Part shown: piece after piece, positions 1-8,047 of the stretch
How positions within the stretch are numbered: position 1 is the first letter of the stretch
Layout: each line of letters opens with the position of its first letter
Assembly (NCBI RefSeq): GCF_902488535.1
Contig: NZ_CABTWO010000011.1
Location: forward strand, 13,262 to 77,261
Length of the DNA: 64,000 nucleotides
Reading direction: 5' to 3'
Source of the DNA: an uncultured Mobiluncus sp.
GTDB taxonomy: Bacteria > Actinomycetota > Actinomycetes > Actinomycetales > Actinomycetaceae
The notes under the pieces: generated by a model
Database searches by the model: none
The model's input: only the letters and a program-made list of their open reading frames with translations
Told to the model about the DNA's origin: nothing
Position numbers and translations under genes: made by a program

Positions 1-32
1 AGCAGGTCCTCTTCGATACGCCCAGCCATCAT
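1..32 (-). CDS. 5' end of an unidentified gene, cut by the window edge
   Basis: Two adjacent ATG codons on the minus strand (29 and 32) are preceded by AGGAG; the second gives the usual spacing of five bases. The visible peptide reads MAGRIEEDLL and then leaves the window. It would be transcribed divergently from rpmB. Ten residues are too few to name the product. Confidence 0.35.
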   Translation of the reverse strand, partial: MMAGRIEEDL

Positions 33-192
33 CGCTCCTATCTGTTCCCCGGAAAAAGGATTTGTACACCGTTTTGCCAGAACAACGGCGTCCCGGCAGT
101 CCTATTCTAATCTGCGGGTTCAGCGTCGTGTTTCCGAACGACCGACGTCTTAGGTACACGTGACGAAAGTGTTTTCAAAACAGGGGTTCGAT

Positions 193-221
193 TTGAGAAT
201 CGGTCCGGTTTGCCTTATCAT
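193..221 (+). promoter_or_regulatory. Sigma-70-type promoter of rpmB
   Basis: TTGAGA at 193-198 and TATCAT at 216-221 are separated by exactly 17 bases, a near-consensus vegetative promoter. Transcription would start near 228, leaving a leader of about 74 bases before rpmB. The rest of the stretch from 33 to 192 shows nothing I recognise. Confidence 0.6.
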
Positions 222-301
222 AGTGAGGTTGCTCGTTGAGAGCTGCGGGTTCAAAGCCCGTGAACGACTTTGAAGAATTACAGGAAATCAGAGGTAAGAA
301 C

Positions 302-499
302 ATGGCTGCGGTATGCGATGTATGTGGAAAAGGTCCCGGTTTCGGGATGAGTGTGTCTCACTCTCACCGGCGTAACAAGCGTCGTTTCAACCCGAACATT
401 CAGCGGGTTCGCGCCATCGTCGAAGGTACTCCCCGGCATTTGAACGTGTGCACCAAGTGCATCAAGTCCAATCGCGTGGTGCGCAACACGGGTCGCTAA
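302..499 (+). CDS. rpmB: 50S ribosomal protein L28, zinc-binding form
   Basis: This 65-residue protein is a structural component of the large ribosomal subunit. It carries two CxxC pairs, C5/C8 and C50/C53, the zinc-ribbon ligands of the C+ paralogue of L28; actinobacteria often keep a second, Cys-free copy under Zur control elsewhere. The conserved SVSHSHRRNKRRFNPNIQ stretch is present. I chose the ATG at 302 because AGAGG lies just upstream and family members start at MAAVCDVCGK; a longer in-frame opening from 236 has no support. It is monocistronic, with its own promoter and a strong terminator. Confidence 0.96.
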   Translation: MAAVCDVCGKGPGFGMSVSHSHRRNKRRFNPNIQRVRAIVEGTPRHLNVCTKCIKSNRVVRNTGR

Positions 500-515
500 A
501 CCCAATTCACTTCTT

Positions 516-556
516 GAATGCCGCGTCAAGGTTTTCCTTGGCGCGGCATTCTTTTT
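516..556 (+). terminator. Intrinsic terminator of rpmB
   Basis: A 16-base-pair stem (516-531 with 536-551, one G-U pair) closes a TTTT loop and is followed directly by five T residues. It begins 16 bases after the rpmB stop codon. Confidence 0.9.
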
Positions 557-955
557 CTCGCATCGTCAGTAAAAACCCGTTTCGGACCGTAGCCCTGAAT
601 GATAAATTCTTGTAAATAAATTATGTGTTCTCATACAGTTGTATTCACCTCCTAAAGTGCCTTAAAACTTGGTAAGTCAGCAGGTCAATAAGTATTTTGT
701 GGCCATTTAAGACAATTAGACTCCCCCGCGTTGATTTTTCGCAAAAATCAGATTTTCACCTCGCTCAGACCGCGAATTTTCCGCATTATTTAGCGGTTTA
801 CTCGCTCCATCCCGAACATTTAACAGGGAAATTTCTCTGAATTTTTCCTGAGCGTTGCCTGATGATAATCTCTCCGTAAGCTGGGTGCGCGGCGGCAGGG
901 CTTCTCTGACTCTGAACATTCAGTGGTGAATATAGCTACTAAGTATGGAGAAAAC
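557..955. other. AT-rich intergenic region before the secreted protein gene
   Basis: About 400 bases without a convincing gene. It contains a dyad of TGATTTTT and AAAAATCA around CGC (732-750) and a weaker CCGC...GCGG dyad nearby, both plausible regulatory sites. A minus-strand open frame at 716-919 has a composition unlike a protein and no ribosome binding site. Confidence 0.5.
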
Positions 956-2254
956 ATGAAAGCAAAACACATTCTCGCCTCTGTGGCGGGCGCAGCATTA
1001 TTGGGCGGTGCCTTCTTAGTTCCGGCTCAGGCCGACACTTTCCAGGACTTCACTCCGGAAACAGTTCAGAATAACGACAAGCTACCCGTGGTCAACACCT
1101 ACCGGGCAAACAACTACCTCAAGGCGAACATTTTGAACGCCTACCCGGTGTGCAACGCCGGCGAGGATCTGCGTACCGTCATCTACAAAGTCTCGACCAA
1201 CTTCGAGCCTAAAGGTACGATTTCCACCACCAACCGCACCAACGCTTCGGTACCGCTGACCCAGACTCTGTCAAAGACCGAGTCAATTAGCTTCACTTAC
1301 CACAGTGACCTGAACGCAGGCGTCAGCGCCACCGCTTCGACAAACACACCCGCAGGTCAGGGCCCCAACGCTTCCATCACCGCTTCACTGGCCAAGACTA
1401 TCGGCTACTCCATCTCGTACTCCCTGTCCTACACCGCTGGTCAACAGATTGGCCCTTACCAGGTTCCTGCCGGCAACACTGGTGAAGCCACCTACGGCTT
1501 CCGTACCATCACCATGACCGGCACTCAGCAGGCATGCAAGCCTAACGGGACTTGGGGCCATGCTTTCGCCTGGACCTCCAAAGCCCCGGTTAAGAACGAA
1601 GTTGTCGTCAAGATGTACGCCACGCCGGACGGCGCTCTGGGCGGCAACGGCGACACCAACGCTTCTCAGGACGCGGGATACCCCCAACCCACCGAAAAGT
1701 TCGTGGCCTCCACCGAGCTGAAGCCCGTTGATCCGGACGCCGTAAACGACGGCAAGCTCGACTTGGCTCCCTTCCTCACGGTTTCAACCGCTAAGGCTGC
1801 CGGTTACGCCGGTACTGTAGCTCTGCGTGTCAAGAACGTGGGTACCGAAAACTACTATGGCGAGTTCCCGACGGTGTCTTTCTTGGTGAAGGTTCACCAG
1901 GTTTCCGGCCCGCAGGGCGTTGATCGTCGCATCACCACCGGCCGGTTCAAGGGTTCTACCGTTGAGGATTTGGGCTTCGATCGCGCCTCCTCCACGCGCA
2001 CCTTCCGCGTCACGATGTCTAACCTGATCAAGCCCCAGCAGGAGATGCTGCTCGCTAACTTCAACTTCGGCGACGGCTACATCGGCAGCGCGAATGGCAA
2101 GCACAAGCGCTTGCAGAACTGGATTGAGGTTTCTCAGCTGGGTCGCCTGGCGAAAGATGTTTCCATCAGCAATGACCGGTACCTGGATTCCCGCACCTTG
2201 GGTGTCACCCTGACTGATGGCCGCAAAGCCAAAGCAAATCTGGGCGTTTTTTAA
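956..2254 (+). CDS. Secreted Ser/Thr-rich protein, possibly an aerolysin-like pore former
   Basis: A 432-residue protein with a clear Sec signal peptide: basic start, hydrophobic core, and AQA before a predicted cut after A26. The ATG at 956 has GGAG five bases upstream; the frame extends earlier but without support. The mature part has only two cysteines seen in its first 200 residues (C66, C194), which could form a disulfide. Residues about 85-165 are rich in alternating Ser, Thr and small hydrophobic residues, as in the membrane-inserting hairpin of aerolysin/ETX-MTX2 toxins, followed by a YQVPAG turn. The C-terminal half looks like a beta-sandwich. No family motif is decisive, so a surface beta-rich protein of other function remains possible. 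Confidence 0.5.
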   Translation: MKAKHILASVAGAALLGGAFLVPAQADTFQDFTPETVQNNDKLPVVNTYRANNYLKANILNAYPVCNAGEDLRTVIYKVSTNFEPKGTISTTNRTNASVPLTQTLSKTESISFTYHSDLNAGVSATASTNTPAGQGPNASITASLAKTIGYSISYSLSYTAGQQIGPYQVPAGNTGEATYGFRTITMTGTQQACKPNGTWGHAFAWTSKAPVKNEVVVKMYATPDGALGGNGDTNASQDAGYPQPTEKFVASTELKPVDPDAVNDGKLDLAPFLTVSTAKAAGYAGTVALRVKNVGTENYYGEFPTVSFLVKVHQVSGPQGVDRRITTGRFKGSTVEDLGFDRASSTRTFRVTMSNLIKPQQEMLLANFNFGDGYIGSANGKHKRLQNWIEVSQLGRLAKDVSISNDRYLDSRTLGVTLTDGRKAKANLGVF

Positions 2255-2287
2255 GCCTGCCTGTATGTAAAAATTTGCTTAGAAAAT

Positions 2288-2336
2288 AATCTTTTTTGGG
2301 GGGGTTCGCCACGGCGAGCCTCCCCAAAAGATTTTT
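2288..2336 (+). terminator. Terminator after the secreted protein gene
   Basis: An imperfect hairpin pairs a left arm of AATCTTTT and a G run with CCCCAAAAGATT, then runs into five T residues. The A/T flanks make it likely to work in one direction only. Confidence 0.7.
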
Positions 2337-2488
2337 AACAGAAATCCCGCCCAGAATTTACACACATTTAACATCCGTGCAATGTTCAGTTAACAGTCAA
2401 AAGGTAGAGTTTCTCTGGTTGCCGGGCGCGGGCCGCAGGCCTAATACGACGGCTTGAGCCTCCGACAGTCACACTCACAATCCTAAGG

Positions 2489-3985
2489 ATGCTAATTTTG
2501 GAAATAACTGCCACTATTGTGCTTGCAATCGTCATCATCACGGCGCTATCTTTCGATTTCACCAACGGCTTCCACGACACCGCCAACGCTATGGCCACTT
2601 CTATCTCGACCGGTGCCCTAAAGCCTTTTCAGGCGGTGGCGATTTCTGCCGGTTTGAACATGGTCGGGGCGTTCCTCTCCGTGAACGTCGCCGCTACGGT
2701 CGCCAGCGGCATCGTTGATTTGAGTTCCTATGACCTCACCAACCAAGCCGAGGGTATCAACCTGTTGATGGTGGTGTTTTGCGCCCTGATAGGAGCCATT
2801 ATCTGGAACCTGTTTACGTGGCTGCTGGGGTTGCCTTCCAGTTCCTCTCACGCTCTGTTCGGCGGCATGATTGGCGCGGCTTTCGCGGCGATGGGTGCCG
2901 GGGGCGTGGAATGGGGCTCTATCTTAGGCAAAATTGTGATTCCTGCCGTGGCTTCGCCCCTGATTGCAGCCGGCGTGTCCGCCACCGCGACCGCCCTGGT
3001 CTACTGGATTACGAACACGATTCCGAAAGAGCGGAAAGCCTCCCACTTCCGTCACGGCCAAGTCATCACCGCTTGCCTGGTCTCACTGGCGCACGGCGCG
3101 GGCGATGCCCAAAAGACTATGGGCGTGATTTTCCTGGCTCTCATCGCGACCGGTAACGCAACCGCGGAGGATCGTATCCCCGTCCTGGTCATCTTGGCGT
3201 GCGCCGTAGCTATTGCGGCAGGGACGCTCTCCGGCGGCTGGCGGGTTATCCGCACTTTGGGTAAGGGTCTGGTCGACCTGGAGCCTCCCCAGGGCATGGC
3301 TGCAGAAGCGACCTCCGCGGCTATCATTCTGACCTCGGCTGCTGGGGGGATGGCTTTGTCCACTACCCACGTGACCACCGGTGCTATCTTAGGCACCGGA
3401 TTGGGCAAGAAGGGCGCCACCGTGCGCTGGGGGGTCGCCATGCGTATGGCCTCCGCTTGGGTCATTACCCTGCCCTGCGCCGGTGTAGTCGGCTATGCGA
3501 CCTGGTGGATTGCCGCTTTGGCGGGTCGAGCACATCCTATCGCCGGCGCGCTGATTGACTTGGCTATTCTGTTGTTTATGGTAGCTCTCATCGTGCTGCG
3601 TTCGCGCAAGAATTCCGTGAGTGCCAAGAACGTAAACGAAGAGTGGGATCCGAACGCCGAGTCGATTGATTCTTCGCTGCAAACCGCGGCAAATCGCGAG
3701 GTCGACGCGAATCTGCGTGAGGACATCGACGAAATCATGCAACAGGGCCTGGATAAAGCCGCCGAAGCCGCCCTAGTGACCTCGCAGTTGCGAGCCGACA
3801 GAATAGTCGAGCTGAGACGTCAGCGCGATGACCTGATTGAGCAACTGCGCGAACTCGATCGCGAACTCGAGGAAGTGCTCTTTTCAGATGAGCATCTGAA
3901 GGGCGAACGTAGTGTTCCCGTCGCGGCCGGCGCTGGCGCGAGTAAAACGGTTGCCGCCACTGCTTCGGAATCGCCGGATAAGTAA
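2489..3985 (+). CDS. pit: Inorganic phosphate transporter, PiT family
   Basis: A 498-residue polytopic membrane protein that takes up phosphate with a cation. It shows the PiT signature FDFTNGFHDTANAMATSI near the start and a second copy region with the conserved SLAHGAGDAQKTMG and TTHVTTGAILG stretches, as expected of the inverted duplicated family. The last 120 residues are hydrophilic and probably a cytoplasmic coiled coil (ELRRQRDDLIEQLRELDREL). The ATG at 2489 is abutted by AAGG, so the in-frame TTG at 2498, nine bases past AAGG, is a serious alternative start. A small membrane protein follows after 18 bases. Confidence 0.92.
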   Translation: MLILEITATIVLAIVIITALSFDFTNGFHDTANAMATSISTGALKPFQAVAISAGLNMVGAFLSVNVAATVASGIVDLSSYDLTNQAEGINLLMVVFCALIGAIIWNLFTWLLGLPSSSSHALFGGMIGAAFAAMGAGGVEWGSILGKIVIPAVASPLIAAGVSATATALVYWITNTIPKERKASHFRHGQVITACLVSLAHGAGDAQKTMGVIFLALIATGNATAEDRIPVLVILACAVAIAAGTLSGGWRVIRTLGKGLVDLEPPQGMAAEATSAAIILTSAAGGMALSTTHVTTGAILGTGLGKKGATVRWGVAMRMASAWVITLPCAGVVGYATWWIAALAGRAHPIAGALIDLAILLFMVALIVLRSRKNSVSAKNVNEEWDPNAESIDSSLQTAANREVDANLREDIDEIMQQGLDKAAEAALVTSQLRADRIVELRRQRDDLIEQLRELDRELEEVLFSDEHLKGERSVPVAAGAGASKTVAATASESPDK

Positions 3986-4003
3986 CCTCGGAAAGGACGA
4001 AAA

Positions 4004-4291
4004 ATGACTGTCGATATGGCTTGGGCAATCGTTCGAGTGGCCGCTTTGGCCCTCATTTTTGGAGCCGGGATTCCCATGCTCTATGCCCTGGGAATGCGCG
4101 CTCATGCCGGGGACCCCATTCGAGATGAAACCGGTGAAATCATTGCCGACACCGAGCCGACGCCGCAGATGCGAGCGCTGGGCTGGGCTGTCTACGGTTC
4201 TCTGGTGGTCATCATTGTGGCTGCTATCGTCTGGGTGGCAAAAGACTCCATAGAGTTCTACACTGGATGGGCACCCTTTGGGGCGAAGTAA
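4004..4291 (+). CDS. Small membrane protein linked to pit
   Basis: A 95-residue protein with two predicted membrane helices, one at the N-terminus and one around residues 65-85, separated by an acidic stretch. GGAAAGGA lies upstream of the ATG. Its position 18 bases after pit and before a shared terminator suggests co-transcription and a role as accessory subunit of the transporter; this is inference from context, since no domain is recognised. Confidence 0.8.
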   Translation: MTVDMAWAIVRVAALALIFGAGIPMLYALGMRAHAGDPIRDETGEIIADTEPTPQMRALGWAVYGSLVVIIVAAIVWVAKDSIEFYTGWAPFGAK

Positions 4292-4315
4292 ATACTTTCT
4301 GAAAAATTCGACACC

Positions 4316-4352
4316 AGTTGCCTCGGTTTCCTGCCGAGGCAACTACCTTTTT
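4316..4352 (+). terminator. Terminator of the pit operon
   Basis: A perfect 11-base-pair stem AGTTGCCTCGG / CCGAGGCAACT with a 7-base loop, followed within four bases by five T residues. Confidence 0.9.
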
Positions 4353-4430
4353 AGACTCCAGTCGGGGACTGCTGGCTAATGCCTGTATTTTGTGGGTGTT
4401 TTGCCGGGCGTGTCGGGAGCGGGAGGTTAG

Positions 4431-4483
4431 AAATCGGGGATGAAACCGGGGTTGGTGGTTATATAGGCCAGCAACCCCGATTT
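4431..4483 (+). promoter_or_regulatory. Overlapping inverted repeats upstream of tpx
   Basis: AAATCGGGG (4431-4439) is complementary to CCCCGATTT (4475-4483), while CGGGGTTG just inside can pair with CAACCCCG that overlaps the same right arm. The two helices cannot form together. They could be a dyad operator or a structured leader; no T-run follows, so it is not a standard terminator. Confidence 0.4.
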
Positions 4484-4557
4484 AATCGCCAATTTCGATC
4501 GCTTAGTCTCACTACGGTTTCAACCTGACCGGGAAAAGACGCTGTTAGGATGGGGAT

Positions 4558-5055
4558 ATGGCTACAACTCACTTGCAAGGTAATTCCGTAAATACTGTTG
4601 GTTCGCTGCCCGCGGTCGGCTCCCCCGCCCCGGACTTCGTGACCGTGAAACAGGATCTGTCCGAAGCGAAACTGTCAGATTTCCGCGGCAAGACTGTGCT
4701 CCTCAACATTTTCCCCTCCATTGATACGGGGGTTTGTGCCGCCTCAGTGCGGCGTTTCAACGCCGAAGCTGCCCAGCTCGACGGGGTGGAAGTCGTCTGT
4801 GTTTCGCGCGACCTGCCTTTCGCTTTGGGACGTTTTTGCGCCGCAGAAGGCATTGACCACGTCACCACCACTTCGGCGTTCCGTTCCAGTTTTGGCCAGG
4901 ATTACGGTGTCCAGTTAGCCGACTCCCCCATGGCCGGGTTGTTCGCTCGTTCCATCGTGATTATTGATCCGAACGGTGTGGTGAAATACACCCAGCTGGT
5001 CGACGAAATCACCACGGATCCTGACTTTGAATCTGCCCTAAAAGCACTGGGCTAG
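4558..5055 (+). CDS. tpx: Thiol peroxidase, atypical 2-Cys peroxiredoxin
   Basis: Reduces hydrogen peroxide and alkyl hydroperoxides in the cytoplasm using thioredoxin. The 165-residue length fits the family. The peroxidatic cysteine is C60 in DTGVC and the resolving cysteine C94 in RFCAAEG, matching the spacing of the E. coli enzyme (C61/C95), so an intramolecular disulfide is expected. It is monocistronic and converges on the methyltransferase gene. The overlapping dyads upstream could be its regulatory site. Confidence 0.96.
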   Translation: MATTHLQGNSVNTVGSLPAVGSPAPDFVTVKQDLSEAKLSDFRGKTVLLNIFPSIDTGVCAASVRRFNAEAAQLDGVEVVCVSRDLPFALGRFCAAEGIDHVTTTSAFRSSFGQDYGVQLADSPMAGLFARSIVIIDPNGVVKYTQLVDEITTDPDFESALKALG

Positions 5056-5103
5056 ACTCCCCTTTTTTTGTTGCGTTTCAGCGGCGACCGGGAAAACCAC
5101 CGG

Positions 5104-5928
5104 CTACAGCCGCTGCGCCGCCGCGCTCATCCACAGGCACAAGGTTGCCGCGGACGTCACGTTTAGGGACTCGGCACGGCCAAACATGGGAATAGACACC
5201 AACACATCGCACCAGGATTCTTCGGTTGGGTCCAGTCCGTGCGCTTCATTGCCCATCACCCAAGCGACTTTCTTGTCGCTCCAGGTCGCGGCCGTAACCG
5301 GGGTCAGCATGACGTCGCCGGATAGGGACGTGCCCACAATGGTCCACCCTTCGGCTCGCAGCGCCCCCACTACTGCCTCTAAATCCTGAAAGCGGGGGGT
5401 GGGAACATGAAACACGCTGCCCACCGAAGCGCGAATGACTTTCGGACTGGTCGCGTCAGCACAGTCTTGCCCCATAAACACCGTCGACGCCCCACAAGCG
5501 TCAGCCAGTCGAATCAGCGTCCCCGCGTTGCCCGGGTCTTGAGTGGCGGGCAAAATCAAAGCCAGCGTCCCCTCTGGCGAGGCCGGCACAGACGGAAAAG
5601 CCTCGAAACGCGCCACCGCAATCCACCCTTGTGCGGCCTCACTCAAAGCCTTCTCGACCTGGGGGGAAATCACATGAACGTGCAGCCCCCCTGCGGATGC
5701 GGTTGACTGCGCGAGACTCAGCAGCTCCGAGCGGGCCTCGGCTCCCACCTCGGTCACAAATAAATCTGTGACCGCCTGGGGGGCGCTGCGCAACACCTCA
5801 GTAACCGCTTGGGGACCTTCCACCCGGGTGAGACCTGAACGTAGGCGTGCGGAACGCCGCGAAAGCCCCGCTACCTTCCGGATGCGTTCGCTTCCGGGGT
5901 TGTCGAGGATTTCGCGGCGTTGAACCAT
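5104..5928 (-). CDS. SpoU/TrmH-family RNA methyltransferase
   Basis: A 274-residue SPOUT methyltransferase that would transfer a methyl group from S-adenosylmethionine to rRNA or tRNA, typically the 2'-O-ribose. The C-terminal SpoU domain has the knot motifs VMGNEAHGL and SLNVTSAATLCLW; the N-terminal 95 residues resemble the substrate-binding domain of the family. It lies 28 bases downstream of rplT, a common actinobacterial arrangement. The start has no clear ribosome binding site, so translation may depend on readthrough from rplT. The precise target cannot be read from the sequence. Confidence 0.9.
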   Translation of the reverse strand: MVQRREILDNPGSERIRKVAGLSRRSARLRSGLTRVEGPQAVTEVLRSAPQAVTDLFVTEVGAEARSELLSLAQSTASAGGLHVHVISPQVEKALSEAAQGWIAVARFEAFPSVPASPEGTLALILPATQDPGNAGTLIRLADACGASTVFMGQDCADATSPKVIRASVGSVFHVPTPRFQDLEAVVGALRAEGWTIVGTSLSGDVMLTPVTAATWSDKKVAWVMGNEAHGLDPTEESWCDVLVSIPMFGRAESLNVTSAATLCLWMSAAAQRL

Positions 5929-5956
5929 AAAATTTTCGATTGCTAAACGCTGGGCT

Positions 5957-6340
5957 TTAGGCAGCCGCGGGAGCGTTCACATCTTTGGGCAGAGCAGCCT
6001 GAGCAGCCTTAACCAATTCGTTGAAAGCCGCAATGTCGCTAACTGCCAGTTCCGCCAGCATCCGACGATCGACCTCAATACCCGCCAAACGCAGACCCTG
6101 CATGAAGCGGTTGTAGGTCATGCCCTGGGCGCGGCAAGCCGCATTGATACGGGTAATCCACAGCCGACGGAAGTCGCCCTTGCGCGCCTTGCGGTCGCGG
6201 TAGTTATACACAAAACTGTGGGTGACCTGTTCCTTAGCCTTACGGTACAGGCGAGAACGCTGGCCGCGGTAGCCCTCGGCCCGTTCCAGAGTGGTGCGGC
6301 GTTTCTTGTGAGCGTTTACTGCGCGCTTGACACGTGCCAT
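5957..6340 (-). CDS. rplT: 50S ribosomal protein L20
   Basis: A 127-residue basic protein that binds 23S rRNA early in large-subunit assembly. The N-terminus [15 protein letters not shown] and the core [26 protein letters not shown] are diagnostic. It follows rpmI by 19 bases in the classic infC-rpmI-rplT operon. AAGGAGATC precedes the ATG. The Ala/Pro C-terminus is slightly longer than the usual 118-120 residues. Confidence 0.98.
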   Translation of the reverse strand: MARVKRAVNAHKKRRTTLERAEGYRGQRSRLYRKAKEQVTHSFVYNYRDRKARKGDFRRLWITRINAACRAQGMTYNRFMQGLRLAGIEVDRRMLAELAVSDIAAFNELVKAAQAALPKDVNAPAAA

Positions 6341-6359
6341 GATTGATCTCCTTTTTCCT

Positions 6360-6554
6360 TTACTTACCCAACAGTTTCTTCATGCGTTTCACGTCAGCGG
6401 GAGCCACGACCTGGTCTTGGCTGAGGCGACGAGTGCGCCGAGACGACTTGTGTTCCAGCAGGTGGCGCTTGTTAGTCTGTTCGCGCATCAGCTTGCCAGA
6501 GCCAGTAACACGAATCCGCTTTTTAGTCCCAGAATGGGTTTTATTCTTTGGCAT
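6360..6554 (-). CDS. rpmI: 50S ribosomal protein L35
   Basis: A 64-residue, very basic large-subunit protein starting [21 protein letters not shown] and ending KRMKKLLGK, full length for L35. The ATG at 6554 has GAGGAGAAATAAT upstream; the longer in-frame opening reading into infC is not the gene. The start lies next to the infC stop codon, so the two are probably translationally coupled. Confidence 0.97.
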   Translation of the reverse strand: MPKNKTHSGTKKRIRVTGSGKLMREQTNKRHLLEHKSSRRTRRLSQDQVVAPADVKRMKKLLGK

Positions 6555-6555
6555 A

Positions 6556-7623
6556 TTATTTCTCCTCTTTCTTAAGCGGGGCCTTCTTGGTGGCCGGTTT
6601 ATCGGTTTTGCCCGCGGTTGTCTTGGGGGCAGCTTTCTTAGTGGTGCCAGTTGTTCTCCGAGCAGGAGCCTTGGCACTGGTGGCAGCAGGCTTGTCGGCC
6701 GCCGTGGTAGATTTCGCAGCCGTCTTTGTGGCGGTCTTTGTAGCGGTCTTTGCAGTTGTTTTCCGAGCCGGTGCCTTTCGCGTGGCCGGTTTTGCATCAG
6801 CTTCCGGGCTATGGTCGGTATCAGCCGCAGGTTTCGCCGCTGGTGCCGGGGTTTTCGACGCGGTTGCGCTGTCGGGTTTCTTTCGTGCCGGCGATTTGGC
6901 GGCCGGCTTCGCGGCGGGAGGCTCAGGAGCCTTCGGGGCCGCGGCGGCCAGGTTGCCCGAACCGAGCTGGTCGAAAGTCAACGGCTTTAAGACCGGGGCG
7001 TTCGCCTGCTGAGCCACACGTTGTTGGTTGCGCAAAGCCCGTTCCGCCTTGGCGTCACGCTTCGCTTGACGTTCATCCTCGCGGCGCTTGCGCTGTTGGC
7101 TCATGGCGTCAGTCTTTTTCTTAACCGGGCCAATCACCATAGTCATGGAACGGCCGTCCTGCCGGGGAGCAGACTCAACGACACCGTCATCAGCGATATC
7201 CTCAGCCAAGCGTTCCAAAAGTTTGGTACCCATTTCGGGGCGGCTCTGTTCCCGTCCCCGGAACTTAATCATGATTTTGACTTTGTCGCCGCCATCAAGG
7301 AAACGCAGGATGTGGCCTTTCTTCACTTCATAGTCGTGGTCATCAATCTTAAGCCCCAAGCGGATTTCTTTCAGTTGGGTACTGGCCTGATTCCGGCGCT
7401 GATCGCGAGCCTTTTGCGCGGCTTCGTACTTGTATTTGCCGTAATCCATCAGTTTGCACACCGGAGGATGCGCTTCAGGGGCGACTTCCACCAGGTCCAG
7501 ACCGGCGTCATCGGCCAAGGCGATAGCCTTTAGGGTGGCCACCACTCCGATTTGTTCGCCGTTGACACCAACCAGGCGCACTTCTGGCACCCGAATTTGG
7601 TCATTAATCCTTACGTCAGTAAT
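6556..7623 (-). CDS. infC: Translation initiation factor IF-3 with AUU start and long basic tail
   Basis: IF-3 keeps 30S subunits free and checks the start codon. Residues 1-180 hold both IF-3 domains ([40 protein letters not shown]). The family begins upstream of the first GTG: reading back gives [11 protein letters not shown], beginning at an ATT at 7623 placed five bases after AAGGAG, the non-standard start used by infC in many bacteria for autoregulation. Beyond residue about 200 comes a 150-residue tail rich in Lys, Ala, Thr and Pro, like histone-H1 or HupB tails, making the 355-residue product nearly twice the usual length. Confidence 0.95.
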   Translation of the reverse strand: MTDVRINDQIRVPEVRLVGVNGEQIGVVATLKAIALADDAGLDLVEVAPEAHPPVCKLMDYGKYKYEAAQKARDQRRNQASTQLKEIRLGLKIDDHDYEVKKGHILRFLDGGDKVKIMIKFRGREQSRPEMGTKLLERLAEDIADDGVVESAPRQDGRSMTMVIGPVKKKTDAMSQQRKRREDERQAKRDAKAERALRNQQRVAQQANAPVLKPLTFDQLGSGNLAAAAPKAPEPPAAKPAAKSPARKKPDSATASKTPAPAAKPAADTDHSPEADAKPATRKAPARKTTAKTATKTATKTAAKSTTAADKPAATSAKAPARRTTGTTKKAAPKTTAGKTDKPATKKAPLKKEEK

Positions 7624-8047
7624 GAGGACTCCTTGCTTGTAACCACGCCGCGAACCGAAACATACACAAAGTTATCCCGCGTCTGTGGCATAAAAAGCAC
7701 AGTCGAGCGCTTTAGACCGTAACCCAAGACGTGCTTCTTCATAGGAAACTGCACCGGGTGGAGGTGGGAAAACTTTCCGCTTGCTTCGGCATACAGCCGA
7801 ACAGAGTAGATTCTAGCCTATCCGCGGGATTTTCGCACATTTCGTGTTTCCAAAGCATCTCGAAACCAAAGCAGCAACGGGACCACCCAAGGGTCGCCTA
7901 AAAAAACTACGAACACGACCGGGCTTGTGACTGCCCATTTGAGATTGTCCGGTGTAACCCAAGCTAACGCTCTGAATCCCCAAAAATCCCGGAAATGCCG
8001 CCTAAAATTACAGGTAAGGTAACGACCTAGGGAAACGAGGCTGACCG
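7624..8047. promoter_or_regulatory. Divergent regulatory region between infC and hppA
   Basis: 424 bases without a gene. On the minus strand, a TAGAAT -10-like element (7810-7815) would give infC a structured leader of about 180 bases, with a TTCGGC/GCCGAA hairpin (7785-7801) near its start. On the plus strand, TAAAAT at 8003-8008 is a possible -10 for hppA. No -35 element is convincing on either strand. Confidence 0.4.

Noticed and set aside
278..529. Open frame opposite rpmB
   Set aside because: Shadow of a conserved ribosomal protein gene, with no ribosome binding site or homology.
716..919. Minus-strand open frame in the intergenic region
   Set aside because: No binding site, poor composition, and no neighbour that it would join.
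2362..2400. Pho-box-like sequence before pit
   Set aside because: Repeated TTAAC/GTTCAG fragments are present but no clear direct repeat matches a known PhoP site.
6360..6797. Longer version of L35
   Set aside because: The upstream part reads the infC tail out of frame; L35 starts at 6554 with a good binding site.
6343..7012. Plus-strand open frames antisense to infC
   Set aside because: Low-complexity Arg/Gly/Ala or Val/Ala strings that mirror the Lys/Ala tail of IF-3.
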